From positions 1-14,869 of the forward strand of contig CALAKO010000134.1 of the NCBI GenBank assembly GCA_937922955.1: a stretch of 14,869 nucleotides of DNA. Direction: 5' to 3'. Origin of the DNA: an uncultured Peptococcaceae bacterium. GTDB taxonomy: Bacteria > Bacillota > Peptococcia > Peptococcales > Peptococcaceae. The notes beneath the pieces are model-generated. The model saw only the letters and a list, made by a program, of their open reading frames with translations, had not been told where the DNA came from and searched no databases. The translations under genes and the position numbers were made by a program. Below, in pieces: positions 1 to 6,052 of the stretch (the first letter of the stretch is position 1; each line of letters begins with the position of its first letter).

Positions 1-7
1 GTGCTAA

Positions 8-31
8 GCAGATACACTATAAATCATCTGC
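8..31 (+). promoter_or_regulatory. Candidate operator/promoter of the first LysR gene
   Basis: A perfect inverted repeat GCAGAT (8-13) and ATCTGC (26-31), 12 bp apart, brackets a TATAAA -10-like box (18-23). A dyad this close to a LysR-type gene fits the usual negative autoregulation of the family. The spacing is not the classic T-N11-A, and no good -35 is seen, partly because the window starts here. The operator role is inferred. Confidence 0.35.
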
Positions 32-59
32 AAATCTTATTATACGAGGAGGAATTCGC

Positions 60-998
60 TTGCAGTTAGAAACATTGAAAACCATTGTGGCCATCGCTGA
101 CAAAGGTTCCCTTCGCAAAGCCGCCGACACCCTTTGCACATCGTTCCAAAACACCAGCCGCGTTCTCCTTCAAGCTGAAAACGAATGGAACGTCCAGCTT
201 TTTTATCGCACCAGCAAAGGTATGACACCAACAAACGAAGGAAAAATTGCGCTGGACACCGCTCGTGAAATGCTGGCTCTTTATGAGAAAATGCTCCTTC
301 AATTCCAACAAAACAAAACCCGTTCAACAGAAAAACCGAACAACAGCATTACTGGAACCCTTCATCTAACTTCGTCCATCATGGTAAATAACGCCTTTCT
401 CAACGATCTACTCCTGGAATTTTCCATGCAATATCCGCGCATCAACGTTGGGCTTTTCGAGGAAGACGCCTATCTTATACAAAACAATGACACCACACAC
501 ATCGCCTTGGCGCCACGCATCAACACCGATTCCGCCTTATTGTCGAACAGCCTTCTGCCACTGTTGGATGATCAAGTCGTCCTGCTGGTCAAAAATGGCT
601 CGGCTTTTGATCAGCAACAATCCATTTCTCTCAAAAAAATTGCAGAGCTTCCATTGGTGCTCATTGCCAAACAAGATTGGAAAAAATCCATCTTCGGACA
701 CATTTTCAAAGAGGGACACATACGCCCAAAAAATGTAACGTTTACCGGCAACATCATGGGGTTTCAAAAATTTATTGCCAGCGGCCAGTACGCAGGACTG
801 TCTACCGAAATCATCTCGCGCAAAATGCTCAGCGACAAACGCCTCGATTTCAACATCATTACCATCCGTGATCACCATGCAAAACTGCGCTACTATATGA
901 GCACACAAAATCAAAACACACTCACCGACACCGAACGCTGCTTCATCCATTTCATGCAGGAGAGCTTTCATTTGCCAAAAGAAGGCTCCTCATCATAA
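60..998 (+). CDS. LysR family transcriptional regulator
   Basis: A 312-aa DNA-binding regulator with the usual LysR layout: an N-terminal winged helix-turn-helix (about residues 1-62) and a periplasmic-binding-protein-like effector domain (about 100-300). The start is TTG at 60. GAGGAGG at 46-52 lies 7 nt upstream, and translation from TTG gives the canonical opening MQLETLKTIVAIADKGSL. The recognition-helix region (TLCTSFQNTSRVLLQAENEW) departs from the common 'isQpavSrqIk.LE' pattern, but the following LFYRTSKGMTPTNEG matches the family wing. No other gene shares its direction or a divergent promoter inside the window, so its target may lie upstream of base 1. It converges on the permease gene. 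The family call is firm; the effector and target are unknown. Confidence 0.9.
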   Translation: MQLETLKTIVAIADKGSLRKAADTLCTSFQNTSRVLLQAENEWNVQLFYRTSKGMTPTNEGKIALDTAREMLALYEKMLLQFQQNKTRSTEKPNNSITGTLHLTSSIMVNNAFLNDLLLEFSMQYPRINVGLFEEDAYLIQNNDTTHIALAPRINTDSALLSNSLLPLLDDQVVLLVKNGSAFDQQQSISLKKIAELPLVLIAKQDWKKSIFGHIFKEGHIRPKNVTFTGNIMGFQKFIASGQYAGLSTEIISRKMLSDKRLDFNIITIRDHHAKLRYYMSTQNQNTLTDTERCFIHFMQESFHLPKEGSSS

Positions 999-1092
999 AA
1001 AAGGCCCAACAAAACGACGTAATAAGCCTCCCATAGAGCAAGGACAACGAAAACTTCGCGTAATGATGCCGATGATATTATGCGTCCGCATG

Positions 1093-1122
1093 AAAAAAGG
1101 CAGCAGCTCGAAAGCTACTGCC
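1093..1122 (-). terminator. Intrinsic terminator of the permease gene
   Basis: GGCAGCAGCT (1099-1108) and AGCTACTGCC (1113-1122) form a 10-bp stem with one mismatch and a 4-nt loop. Read on the minus strand, the stem is followed by six T (1098-1093), a standard rho-independent terminator about 70 bp beyond the permease stop codon. Confidence 0.75.
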
Positions 1123-1155
1123 TGAAAAAAGTTTATACAATTTCACTATTCTATT

Positions 1156-1190
1156 GACATCCGCACCTTAAGGCTGCGGATGTCTTTTTT
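1156..1190 (+). terminator. Intrinsic terminator of the first LysR gene
   Basis: GACATCCGCA (1156-1165) pairs perfectly with TGCGGATGTC (1175-1184), and six T follow (1185-1190) on the plus strand. It lies about 160 bp after the LysR stop and just outside the permease stop codon, so the two convergent transcripts overlap in their 3' ends. Confidence 0.8.
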
Positions 1191-1192
1191 GT

Positions 1193-2635
1193 TCAAAATA
1201 GCACCGATCCCAGCGGGATGCCCACAATCGTTAGAACCAGAATCACTGCGAGCACTGACAAAAGCGCTTGGGCATACGCCTGCTTTGTGTCGATCCACTC
1301 TGTATTACCAAATACCAATCCGGCACGAGAGCTGGCGCCCGGCGTGCACAATGCCGCTGTCAGCCCGAAAATCAGGAACGCTGCTACGAGCTCAGGAACC
1401 GCTCCAACCATTTGGGAAATGGTGCAAAACATCGGTGTCATCACCACAAGCAGGATGGTGTTGTTCATAAACTGCGTCAACACACACGCCAGCACAATGG
1501 TGAACACATAAAATAGCGTCGGACTTTGTCCCGCCAAAATTGGTTTCAGCAACGCCATGACCGTCTTTGTGAAGCCAGTATCGCTGCTCATGAGCGCATC
1601 GCCCAGTGGCCCTACAGCCATCAGCAGACAAACCATGTTCCAAGGAATCCCCGTCTGCGCAAGTTTTACAAAATCCAGCGCCGGCTGACCATTCACATAC
1701 ACCAAGCTCAACACCAGAAGGATGATCAGGCAAATGCCTGTTGCCCCCTGGGCCGAAAGCATGGTTTTCAGCAACCCATCCGGCAATACGCTAGGAATAT
1801 ACAGCGCTACCAGAAGCACAAGCAACAGCACAGCACCCAGTTTTTGCTGAGACGTCACAACAATTTCCTGCGCCAAATGAGTGAAATTCTTCTCTTTCAA
1901 ACTACTCAAATCCACCCGCAAAACAATTTTTGCCAGCAGCATAAACAGCAACGTGCTAAGCAATGAGATCACTACCATGAAACAACTGTATGGTAAAAAG
2001 ACCACGCCCTCACCAGTAACTGAGCGCAACCCATTAATGCCAACCATTGACCATGCCGTCCATGGCTTCACCGTCATGCCCATGATGCTGACATAGGTCA
2101 CGCCGATCAGGATGAAGCAAGCCTCTCGGCTTTTCTTAGCAAAACCCATATCTTGCAGCATGCGATAGCAGATGCCCCACATGAGAAAAATTGCCGCGTA
2201 TATGCCTACAAAGAAGCCGCAGAGAAACGTCACCAAAAACAACATAAACACGAACAAATAAGGCCGTCCCTTCAACACCCGTCGACTCAACAGCCATTTT
2301 GCCATGGTAGTCGTCAGACCGATGTCCTCCAGCCATTTCGTAAATACAGAGAAGAACACGATCAACAGAATAATTTCGGCACCAAAACCAGAACCAACCA
2401 CGTCCTTTGCAGTGCCGGTGCCAGCCAGAACCAGAAAAATCAGAGCACTAAAGCTTGGAATGACCAGCCCGATAAAAATCCAGCCCCAAATCGCCCCCAC
2501 AAAAATCATCATCACTCGCACACCATACTCCGTCAGAGTGCCGCCAGACGGCAGCAGCCAACCGCTGCCCATCAGCACCGCCATCAGCAAGGTATGCAAC
2601 CACAATTTTTTCTTTGATATTGCATTTTCCGCCAT
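1193..2635 (-). CDS. SLC13/DASS-type anion permease
   Basis: A 480-aa, very hydrophobic integral membrane protein with about 11-13 predicted membrane segments in two similar halves. This agrees with the sodium:dicarboxylate/sulfate (SLC13, DASS) family in length and pattern. The second-half motif QFMNNTILLVVMTPM (about 388-402) matches the region holding the conserved SNT-type Na+/substrate motif. The equivalent first-half site (GIYAAIFLMW, about 144-153) lacks a clear SNT, so substrate and coupling ion cannot be predicted. I chose the ATG at 2635 because AAGGGGG stands 8 nt upstream. An ATG at 2698 would add 21 residues but has only a weak AAGG 4 nt away and overlaps a candidate -10 box. The gene is monocistronic and convergent with LysR. 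A role in carboxylate or anion uptake is a family-level inference. Confidence 0.85.
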   Translation of the reverse strand: MAENAISKKKLWLHTLLMAVLMGSGWLLPSGGTLTEYGVRVMMIFVGAIWGWIFIGLVIPSFSALIFLVLAGTGTAKDVVGSGFGAEIILLIVFFSVFTKWLEDIGLTTTMAKWLLSRRVLKGRPYLFVFMLFLVTFLCGFFVGIYAAIFLMWGICYRMLQDMGFAKKSREACFILIGVTYVSIMGMTVKPWTAWSMVGINGLRSVTGEGVVFLPYSCFMVVISLLSTLLFMLLAKIVLRVDLSSLKEKNFTHLAQEIVVTSQQKLGAVLLLVLLVALYIPSVLPDGLLKTMLSAQGATGICLIILLVLSLVYVNGQPALDFVKLAQTGIPWNMVCLLMAVGPLGDALMSSDTGFTKTVMALLKPILAGQSPTLFYVFTIVLACVLTQFMNNTILLVVMTPMFCTISQMVGAVPELVAAFLIFGLTAALCTPGASSRAGLVFGNTEWIDTKQAYAQALLSVLAVILVLTIVGIPLGSVLF

Positions 2636-2696
2636 GAAAAAAGCCCCCTTAAAGATGTCCCGCCCTTCAACAAGGCCTGGCATCGGATTTGTTTTC

Positions 2697-2738
2697 ATAA
2701 TACCTTAGTTTAGTGGCTCAGAGTGTTGTCTCCACAAC
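2697..2738 (-). promoter_or_regulatory. Candidate permease promoter with upstream dyad
   Basis: On the minus strand TATTAT (2702-2697) is a plausible -10 box. About 22 bp upstream of it is the inverted repeat GTTGT-N4-ACAAC (2725-2738). The dyad occupies the zone just above the -35 position, where an activator or repressor could act. No consensus -35 hexamer is visible. If this -10 is used, transcription begins near 2690, which supports the ATG at 2635. Confidence 0.3.
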
Positions 2739-2750
2739 GATCCAGCACCG

Positions 2751-2786
2751 AAAAATAAAAAGCAGGGCTGCATTTGCAGTCCCTGC
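2751..2786 (-). terminator. Intrinsic terminator of the DUF4405-GNAT operon
   Basis: GCAGGGCTGC (2762-2771) pairs with GCAG-T-CCCTGC (2776-2786), a 10-bp stem with one bulge and a 4-nt loop. On the minus strand it is followed by TTTTT-A-TTTTT (2761-2751). It lies 15 bp past the acetyltransferase stop codon. Confidence 0.8.
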
Positions 2787-2800
2787 CCTTTTGTCCTTCG

Positions 2801-3367
2801 TTATCGCTCCGATGCCCGCCATTGCTGATACGTCAACTGCGCCACGTATTCCATCCTAGTTTCGCCGGTAAAAGTCCAGCCATCCTGATCGTAGGTGAAG
2901 GCGGGGCGTTCTTCGGTGCGGACATGGGTGAAGCCGCATTTTTCCATGACGCGTTTGGAGCCGATGTTTTCATCGTTGGCACAGCACCAGAGAGTATCAA
3001 ACTTCAGCTCGGTGAAGGCACGCTGAATAAGAGCGCATGCAGCTTCAGTAATGAGGCCCTGTCCCCAGTGGGGCTTGCCCAGCCAATAGCCAAGCTCGGC
3101 TTCACGAAAAGCGAGGGGCAGGTTGGCGGCATCACCAGTTTGCAGACCAATGCAGCCGATGGGCTCGCCGCTGTCGCGCAGACAAACAGCGTAAGTCTCC
3201 GGAGCGGCAAAAACGGTGCGAATGATCTCGCGGCTTTCCTCCACACTTTGGTGCGGATTCCAACCAGCAATCGGGCCGACGGCTGGATCTTTGGCGTAAA
3301 AATACAAGCGCTCGGCATCGTCCTCTTGCCAAGGGCGCAATAATAAACGTTCTGTCGATAAAGTCAT
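2801..3367 (-). CDS. GNAT N-acetyltransferase, RimJ/RimL type
   Basis: A 188-aa cytosolic acetyl-CoA-dependent N-acetyltransferase of the RimJ/RimL (Acetyltransf_3) group. The opening TERLLLRPWQEDDAERLY (about 5-22) is characteristic. The acetyl-CoA pyrophosphate loop is ELGYWLGKPHWGQGLITEA (91-109, with the Q/R-x-x-G-x-G variant WGQG), followed by NIGSKRVMEKCGF (134-146), a hallmark of this subgroup. The length is normal. The ATG (3367-3365) overlaps the TGA of the upstream DUF4405 gene by one base (TGATG), and AAGGAG lies 7 nt before it, so the two are probably translationally coupled. The acceptor is unknown: a ribosomal protein N-terminus, another protein or a small amine are all possible. 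Confidence 0.88.
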   Translation of the reverse strand: MTLSTERLLLRPWQEDDAERLYFYAKDPAVGPIAGWNPHQSVEESREIIRTVFAAPETYAVCLRDSGEPIGCIGLQTGDAANLPLAFREAELGYWLGKPHWGQGLITEAACALIQRAFTELKFDTLWCCANDENIGSKRVMEKCGFTHVRTEERPAFTYDQDGWTFTGETRMEYVAQLTYQQWRASER

Positions 3368-4020
3368 CAGCGATCTCCTTTCCGACGCTGCAGCAAGTGC
3401 TTGCAGCCAGCACCCGCCAATGCAAAGAGGGCAAATAGGGCAGCCTCTCCCACTAGAAACGGCAGCAGCCCAAAACTTGATTCAAAGCCACGCACCTGCA
3501 GGAAGAGGTGCGCCGGATACTGTTGAAGCACCGCCGACACGACACCAACCACGACAGCCAGTGCCAGTACTCCACGACAAACAGCGCCGGGCAGGGCAAT
3601 GTGCCGCTTTACAGCAGCAGCCAGACTGCGTCCATGCCAGCCCAGATGCACAGCCATCAGCAGAAAGCCCCAATAGGCGCAGACTTGATGCGGTGTTTGT
3701 CCGACACCTTCTGGCAGCGACAAAGGCAGAAAAGCAAACACGTACTTCGAAAGCATGAGGCTGCTGACACAAAGCCCCAACACTGTGAACAGAATCAGCC
3801 CGTTTACAATACTGCTTACCACCCGGCCTCCGGTGTAACGGCCACGGCGCAGCGCCGAAAACCAGCCACGATTGCGCAGCAGATGCCAGATAAAACACAT
3901 CAACACCGCGGTACCAACCCACTCATGCACGCTTTCGCCCAGAAGCGAATAGCTCATACTGGCCACCAGCCCCAACATCATAATGCTGTTGAGGGTCCAG
4001 CGAGAAATTCTTGCAGACAT
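3367..4020 (-). CDS. DUF4405-like cytochrome b561-type membrane protein
   Basis: A 217-aa membrane protein with about 5-6 hydrophobic segments (roughly 10-28, 34-50, 72-95, 112-130, 147-166, 182-207). Histidines sit in pairs as in DUF4405/flavinylation-associated cytochrome families: H32 in VHEWVG and H46 in IWHLLRN, then H111 in TPHQVCAYWG and H125 in AVHLGWHG. In that family such His pairs are thought to ligate haem b in transmembrane electron transfer. No c-type haem motif or flavinylation site is visible, and no FMN-binding partner lies nearby. The start at 4020 has GGAGG 9 nt upstream. The stop overlaps the acetyltransferase start. The family assignment is probable; haem binding is inferred from the histidines only. 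Confidence 0.7.
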   Translation of the reverse strand: MSARISRWTLNSIMMLGLVASMSYSLLGESVHEWVGTAVLMCFIWHLLRNRGWFSALRRGRYTGGRVVSSIVNGLILFTVLGLCVSSLMLSKYVFAFLPLSLPEGVGQTPHQVCAYWGFLLMAVHLGWHGRSLAAAVKRHIALPGAVCRGVLALAVVVGVVSAVLQQYPAHLFLQVRGFESSFGLLPFLVGEAALFALFALAGAGCKHLLQRRKGDR

Positions 4021-4066
4021 TGACCATTGCCTCCTTCATATGCGAACATTGTTCAGGAATGCTTTC

Positions 4067-4077
4067 ATTATACCACA
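4067..4077 (-). promoter_or_regulatory. Extended -10 promoter of the DUF4405-GNAT operon
   Basis: On the minus strand TGTGG is followed by TATAAT (4072-4067), giving an extended -10 (TG-G-TATAAT). No good -35 is present, as is common for extended -10 promoters. Transcription would start near 4060, about 40 nt before the DUF4405 ATG. Confidence 0.5.
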
Positions 4078-4097
4078 GCTCGTCTATGCCACGCAAA

Positions 4098-4129
4098 GCA
4101 AAAGCGCCGCCCGAACTGGAGGGCGGCGC
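4098..4129 (-). terminator. Intrinsic terminator of the lipoprotein gene
   Basis: GCGCCGCCC (4104-4112) and GGGCGGCGC (4121-4129) form a perfect 9-bp, all-GC stem with an 8-nt loop. On the minus strand TTTTGC and TTT follow. The T tract is short but the stem is strong. It lies 38 bp beyond the lipoprotein stop. Confidence 0.65.
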
Positions 4130-4166
4130 GTTCTATGGAGGATAGAGTTAAAGCGTTAGGAATGGA

Positions 4167-4760
4167 TTATTCAACAGTAACGGTATTTTCACTGCTGCTG
4201 GTTGTGTCATCACTGCTGCCGGTCGTTGTTGATGTGTCGGCAGAGTAGTCGCTAGTGGTGGTGCTTGATGTGTCACTGTCGCTAGTCGTGGTGTTTTCAC
4301 TGCTGTAAGTGGTGTCGCTGCTGGTGCTGTCCATATCAAGGATGACGATGAGCTGACCATCGTCGTTGCTGACGGCAATCATATCACCAACGGCGAGACT
4401 TTCAACACTGGCAGTCTGTGTGACACCATCGGAGATGCGCTCAACGGTGACATCATCTTGAATAGCAATGGTTTCACTTTCACCGCTGGCGCTAAGTTCC
4501 GACGTGTCTATATCGGTAACAGTGGTGACAGTGGTATCGGATTCATAGAGCGCGAGGGTAATGTCGCTGTCGTCAATGGCGGTGATTTCACCGATGAGGA
4601 TGTCACTGTCTTGCTCACTGGTGCTGGTGGTGGTTTCTGATTCTGCAGATACGCTGGTGGTCGTGCTTGAAGAGTCGTCGCTGGAGCTGCCACAGCCGGC
4701 AAGGGCGAAGACCGTCACGAGCGCGAGCATAAGGAGAGCAATTATCTTTTTCTTTTTCAT
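4167..4760 (-). CDS. Ser/Thr/Asp-rich lipoprotein, probable response-regulator target
   Basis: A 197-aa exported lipoprotein. The signal is MKKKK followed by a hydrophobic stretch and the lipobox LAGC, with lipidated Cys at residue 23. The mature protein starts with a Ser/Asp/Thr linker. A folded core (about 50-145: ILIGEITAIDDSDITLAL ... VESLAVGDMIAV) resembles the small beta-barrel modules of DUF5666-like proteins. The tail (about 150-197) is nearly all Ser, Thr and Asp. I chose the ATG at 4760, 10 nt after AGAAGG; a TTG at 4781 would overlap that ribosome binding site. Its promoter carries the same direct repeat as the regulator operon at 5375, so the neighbouring two-component system probably controls it. 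The function is not known; envelope or metal-stress sensing is speculation. Confidence 0.75.
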   Translation of the reverse strand: MKKKKIIALLMLALVTVFALAGCGSSSDDSSSTTTSVSAESETTTSTSEQDSDILIGEITAIDDSDITLALYESDTTVTTVTDIDTSELSASGESETIAIQDDVTVERISDGVTQTASVESLAVGDMIAVSNDDGQLIVILDMDSTSSDTTYSSENTTTSDSDTSSTTTSDYSADTSTTTGSSDDTTSSSENTVTVE

Positions 4761-4820
4761 TATTAAAAAACCTTCTTTCAAAAATCAATCTTTATTCCCG
4801 GTATTCCGGTTGATGGTTGC

Positions 4821-4853
4821 AGTATAGCGCGGCAACCTAAAGCGAAGCTTAAG
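4821..4853 (-). promoter_or_regulatory. Lipoprotein promoter with response-regulator-type direct repeat
   Basis: Read on the minus strand: CTTAAG (4853-4848), 5 nt, CTTTAG (4842-4837), 10 nt, then -10 box TATACT (4826-4821). The half-sites start 11 bp apart, the helical period bound by OmpR/PhoB-family dimers, and they replace a recognisable -35. The same layout recurs at 5209-5241 and 5314-5346. The repeat is seen directly; binding by the regulator is inferred. Confidence 0.65.
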
Positions 4854-4933
4854 AAACGACGCAGGAAAAGCATCCCGACAATTTCTTGATGATTTTAACA
4901 CTTTGCCCAAACGTAAACAAGGCCAGGAATGGG

Positions 4934-4968
4934 CTCAGGCGCAGTCCGCCATTTGGACTGCGCCTGAG
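4934..4968. repeat. Perfect 14-bp inverted repeat (hairpin)
   Basis: CTCAGGCGCAGTCC (4934-4947) is exactly complementary to 4955-4968, with a 7-nt loop. Neither strand has a T tract right after the stem, so it is not a standard terminator. It lies near the far end of the candidate minus-strand RNA and could be its 3' end or a protein-binding structure. Confidence 0.8.
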
Positions 4969-5202
4969 TAATCTATGTAAACGCTGTGCGGTCATTGTCG
5001 CGCGCAGTACTCGCAGGCTTATCCTCGGCGGCTGCCGTGGCGTCGAGAAACTGCGCATGGCCATAGTATAAACAGCTTTTGTAAGCAAATGCAGATGGTA
5101 AAACATCTGCTGTATATAAACGCCCGGAGGCGGAATGGTTGGTCTGTCACTTTGAATACGGATCAGGGTGGACAGCAGCCCTTTGTAAGGCGACAACTTA
5201 CG
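4934..5202 (-). ncRNA. Candidate structured RNA or long leader driven by the orphan promoter
   Basis: The gap between the lipoprotein and the regulator genes (4761-5374, over 300 bp) holds no convincing protein gene. A promoter at 5241-5209 would start minus-strand transcription near 5202. The transcript would contain a run of inverted repeats: 5183-5189 with 5197-5203 (7 bp, one wobble), 5144-5150 with 5168-5175 (one bulge), GCAGATG/CATCTGC at 5091-5110, GCGCAGT/ACTGCGC at 5002-5056 enclosing CTCG/CGAG, and the 14-bp hairpin at 4934-4968. This density suggests a structured RNA. It matches no family I recognise (tmRNA, RNase P, SRP and 6S were considered). It could also be an extended 5' leader of the lipoprotein. 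The ends are estimates. Confidence 0.35.
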
Positions 5203-5208
5203 ATGCTT

Positions 5209-5241
5209 AGTATAGGCGGCACCACTTAACCCCAGCTAAAG
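5209..5241 (-). promoter_or_regulatory. Orphan promoter with the same direct repeat
   Basis: Read on the minus strand: CTTTAG (5241-5236), 5 nt, GTTAAG (5230-5225), 10 nt, -10 box TATACT (5214-5209). Spacing is identical to the lipoprotein and regulator promoters. It points away from the regulator operon into a stretch without a recognisable gene. Start of transcription is expected near 5202. Confidence 0.5.
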
Positions 5242-5313
5242 AACCTGTGGAGGATGTTTTGAGAATCGGCTACAGGGGCGCTGGAGAAAATCTTGACGTT
5301 TTCCAAAGGTACG

Positions 5314-5346
5314 CTTAAGCGCATCTTTAGAATGACAGCGTATAAT
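5314..5346 (+). promoter_or_regulatory. Autoregulatory promoter of the two-component operon
   Basis: CTTAAG (5314-5319), 5 nt, CTTTAG (5325-5330), 10 nt, -10 box TATAAT (5341-5346). There is no -35 hexamer at the usual place, as expected for a promoter whose activator binds a direct repeat there. A weak third half-site, CCAAAG, lies 11 bp further upstream (5303-5308). Positive autoregulation by the regulator encoded 29 bp downstream is the simplest reading. Confidence 0.65.
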
Positions 5347-5374
5347 GAAAGAAAGTTGAAAGGAGTGACGCTTT

Positions 5375-6052
5375 ATGCGGCTATTGATTGCAGAAGATGA
5401 CCCACGGTTGTTGAAATCGTTAACCCATATTTTTAAAACAAACAATTATTTAGTGGATGCTGTGTCGACGGGAACAGAAGCCTTAGCCTATGCAGAAACA
5501 GCGGAGTATGATGGACTGGTACTGGATATTATGATGCCAGGAATGGATGGATTGGCCGTGCTGAAACAGCTGCGCAATGCGGGCATTTCGACGCCGGCGC
5601 TGTTTCTCAGTGCGAAGAGCGAAGTGGAGCAGCGTGTAGAAGGGCTGGACGCTGGCGCGGACGATTATCTGCCAAAACCATTTTCGACGAGCGAACTGTT
5701 GGCACGAGTGCGGGCAATGCTGCGGCGCAAGGAAAATTATTCACCAGATGTACTGGAATGGGGCAGGCTGATGCTGGATCGGGCAACGTATGCACTGTCC
5801 TGTGATGGACGCAGCCAAACACTGAGCAGCAAAGAGTATCAGATTATGGAGATGCTGATGGAGCACCCAGGAATGATTTTATCGGCGGATCGATTTATGG
5901 CGCATATCTGGGGATGGGAGAGCAATGTGGATGTGAGCGCGCTATGGGTGCATATGTCGAACATTCGCAAAAAGTTGACAGCGCTGGAGGCACCAGTAGG
6001 GATTCGTTTTGTGCGAAACGCGGGCTATGTGCTTGAGGATGTGGGGGCATGA
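5375..6052 (+). CDS. OmpR/PhoB-family response regulator
   Basis: A 225-aa cytosolic DNA-binding response regulator of normal length. The receiver domain (about 1-118) shows the acidic pair D8/D9, phospho-acceptor D51 (LVLDIMMPGMDG), S79 (FLSAK) in place of the common Thr, and K101 (PKPF). The winged-helix effector domain (about 127-223) includes LSSKEYQIMEMLMEHPG, the recognition segment VDVSALWVHMSNIRKKL, and the terminal beta-hairpin IRFVRNAGYVLE. The start ATG follows AAAGGAG by 8-9 nt. Its stop overlaps the kinase start by 4 nt (ATGA), so the two are coupled. The direct repeat upstream, and the same repeat near the lipoprotein, suggest autoregulation and a local regulon. The signal is unknown. 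Confidence 0.95.
   Translation: MRLLIAEDDPRLLKSLTHIFKTNNYLVDAVSTGTEALAYAETAEYDGLVLDIMMPGMDGLAVLKQLRNAGISTPALFLSAKSEVEQRVEGLDAGADDYLPKPFSTSELLARVRAMLRRKENYSPDVLEWGRLMLDRATYALSCDGRSQTLSSKEYQIMEMLMEHPGMILSADRFMAHIWGWESNVDVSALWVHMSNIRKKLTALEAPVGIRFVRNAGYVLEDVGA

Noticed and set aside
2636..2698. Longer permease starting at the ATG at 2698
   Set aside because: The extra 21 residues are not membrane-like, the ribosome binding site is weak, and a likely -10 box overlaps the codon. The ATG at 2635 has a strong site.
2304..2708. Plus-strand open frames inside the permease gene
   Set aside because: They lie antisense to a clear membrane protein, are Gln/His/Pro-rich shadows and have no ribosome binding sites.
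4761..4781. TTG start of the lipoprotein at 4781
   Set aside because: It would place the ribosome binding site inside the coding region and put seven residues before the natural MKKKK signal start.
4849..5196. A 115-codon minus-strand open frame in the gap before the regulator
   Set aside because: It starts at a TTG with no ribosome binding site only a few bases after the expected transcript start, is Arg/Ser-rich without family features, and its codons run through the perfect 14-bp hairpin. The inverted repeats explain the stretch better than a protein.
5209..5230. Possible T-box antiterminator (minus-strand AAGTGGTGCCGCC resembles AGGGTGGTACCGCG)
   Set aside because: Only partly matching. 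It overlaps a better-explained promoter, no terminator with a T tract follows, and no tRNA synthetase or amino-acid gene is nearby.
5115..5290. 6S, tmRNA, SRP or RNase P RNA
   Set aside because: None of the conserved cores of these RNAs, as far as I know them, could be found on either strand, and no long 6S-like closing stem is present.
5293..5321. TTGACG as -35 of the regulator operon
   Set aside because: It is 42 bp from the TATAAT at 5341, and no -10 box lies 17 bp downstream of it (TAAGCG). The direct repeat explains the promoter better.
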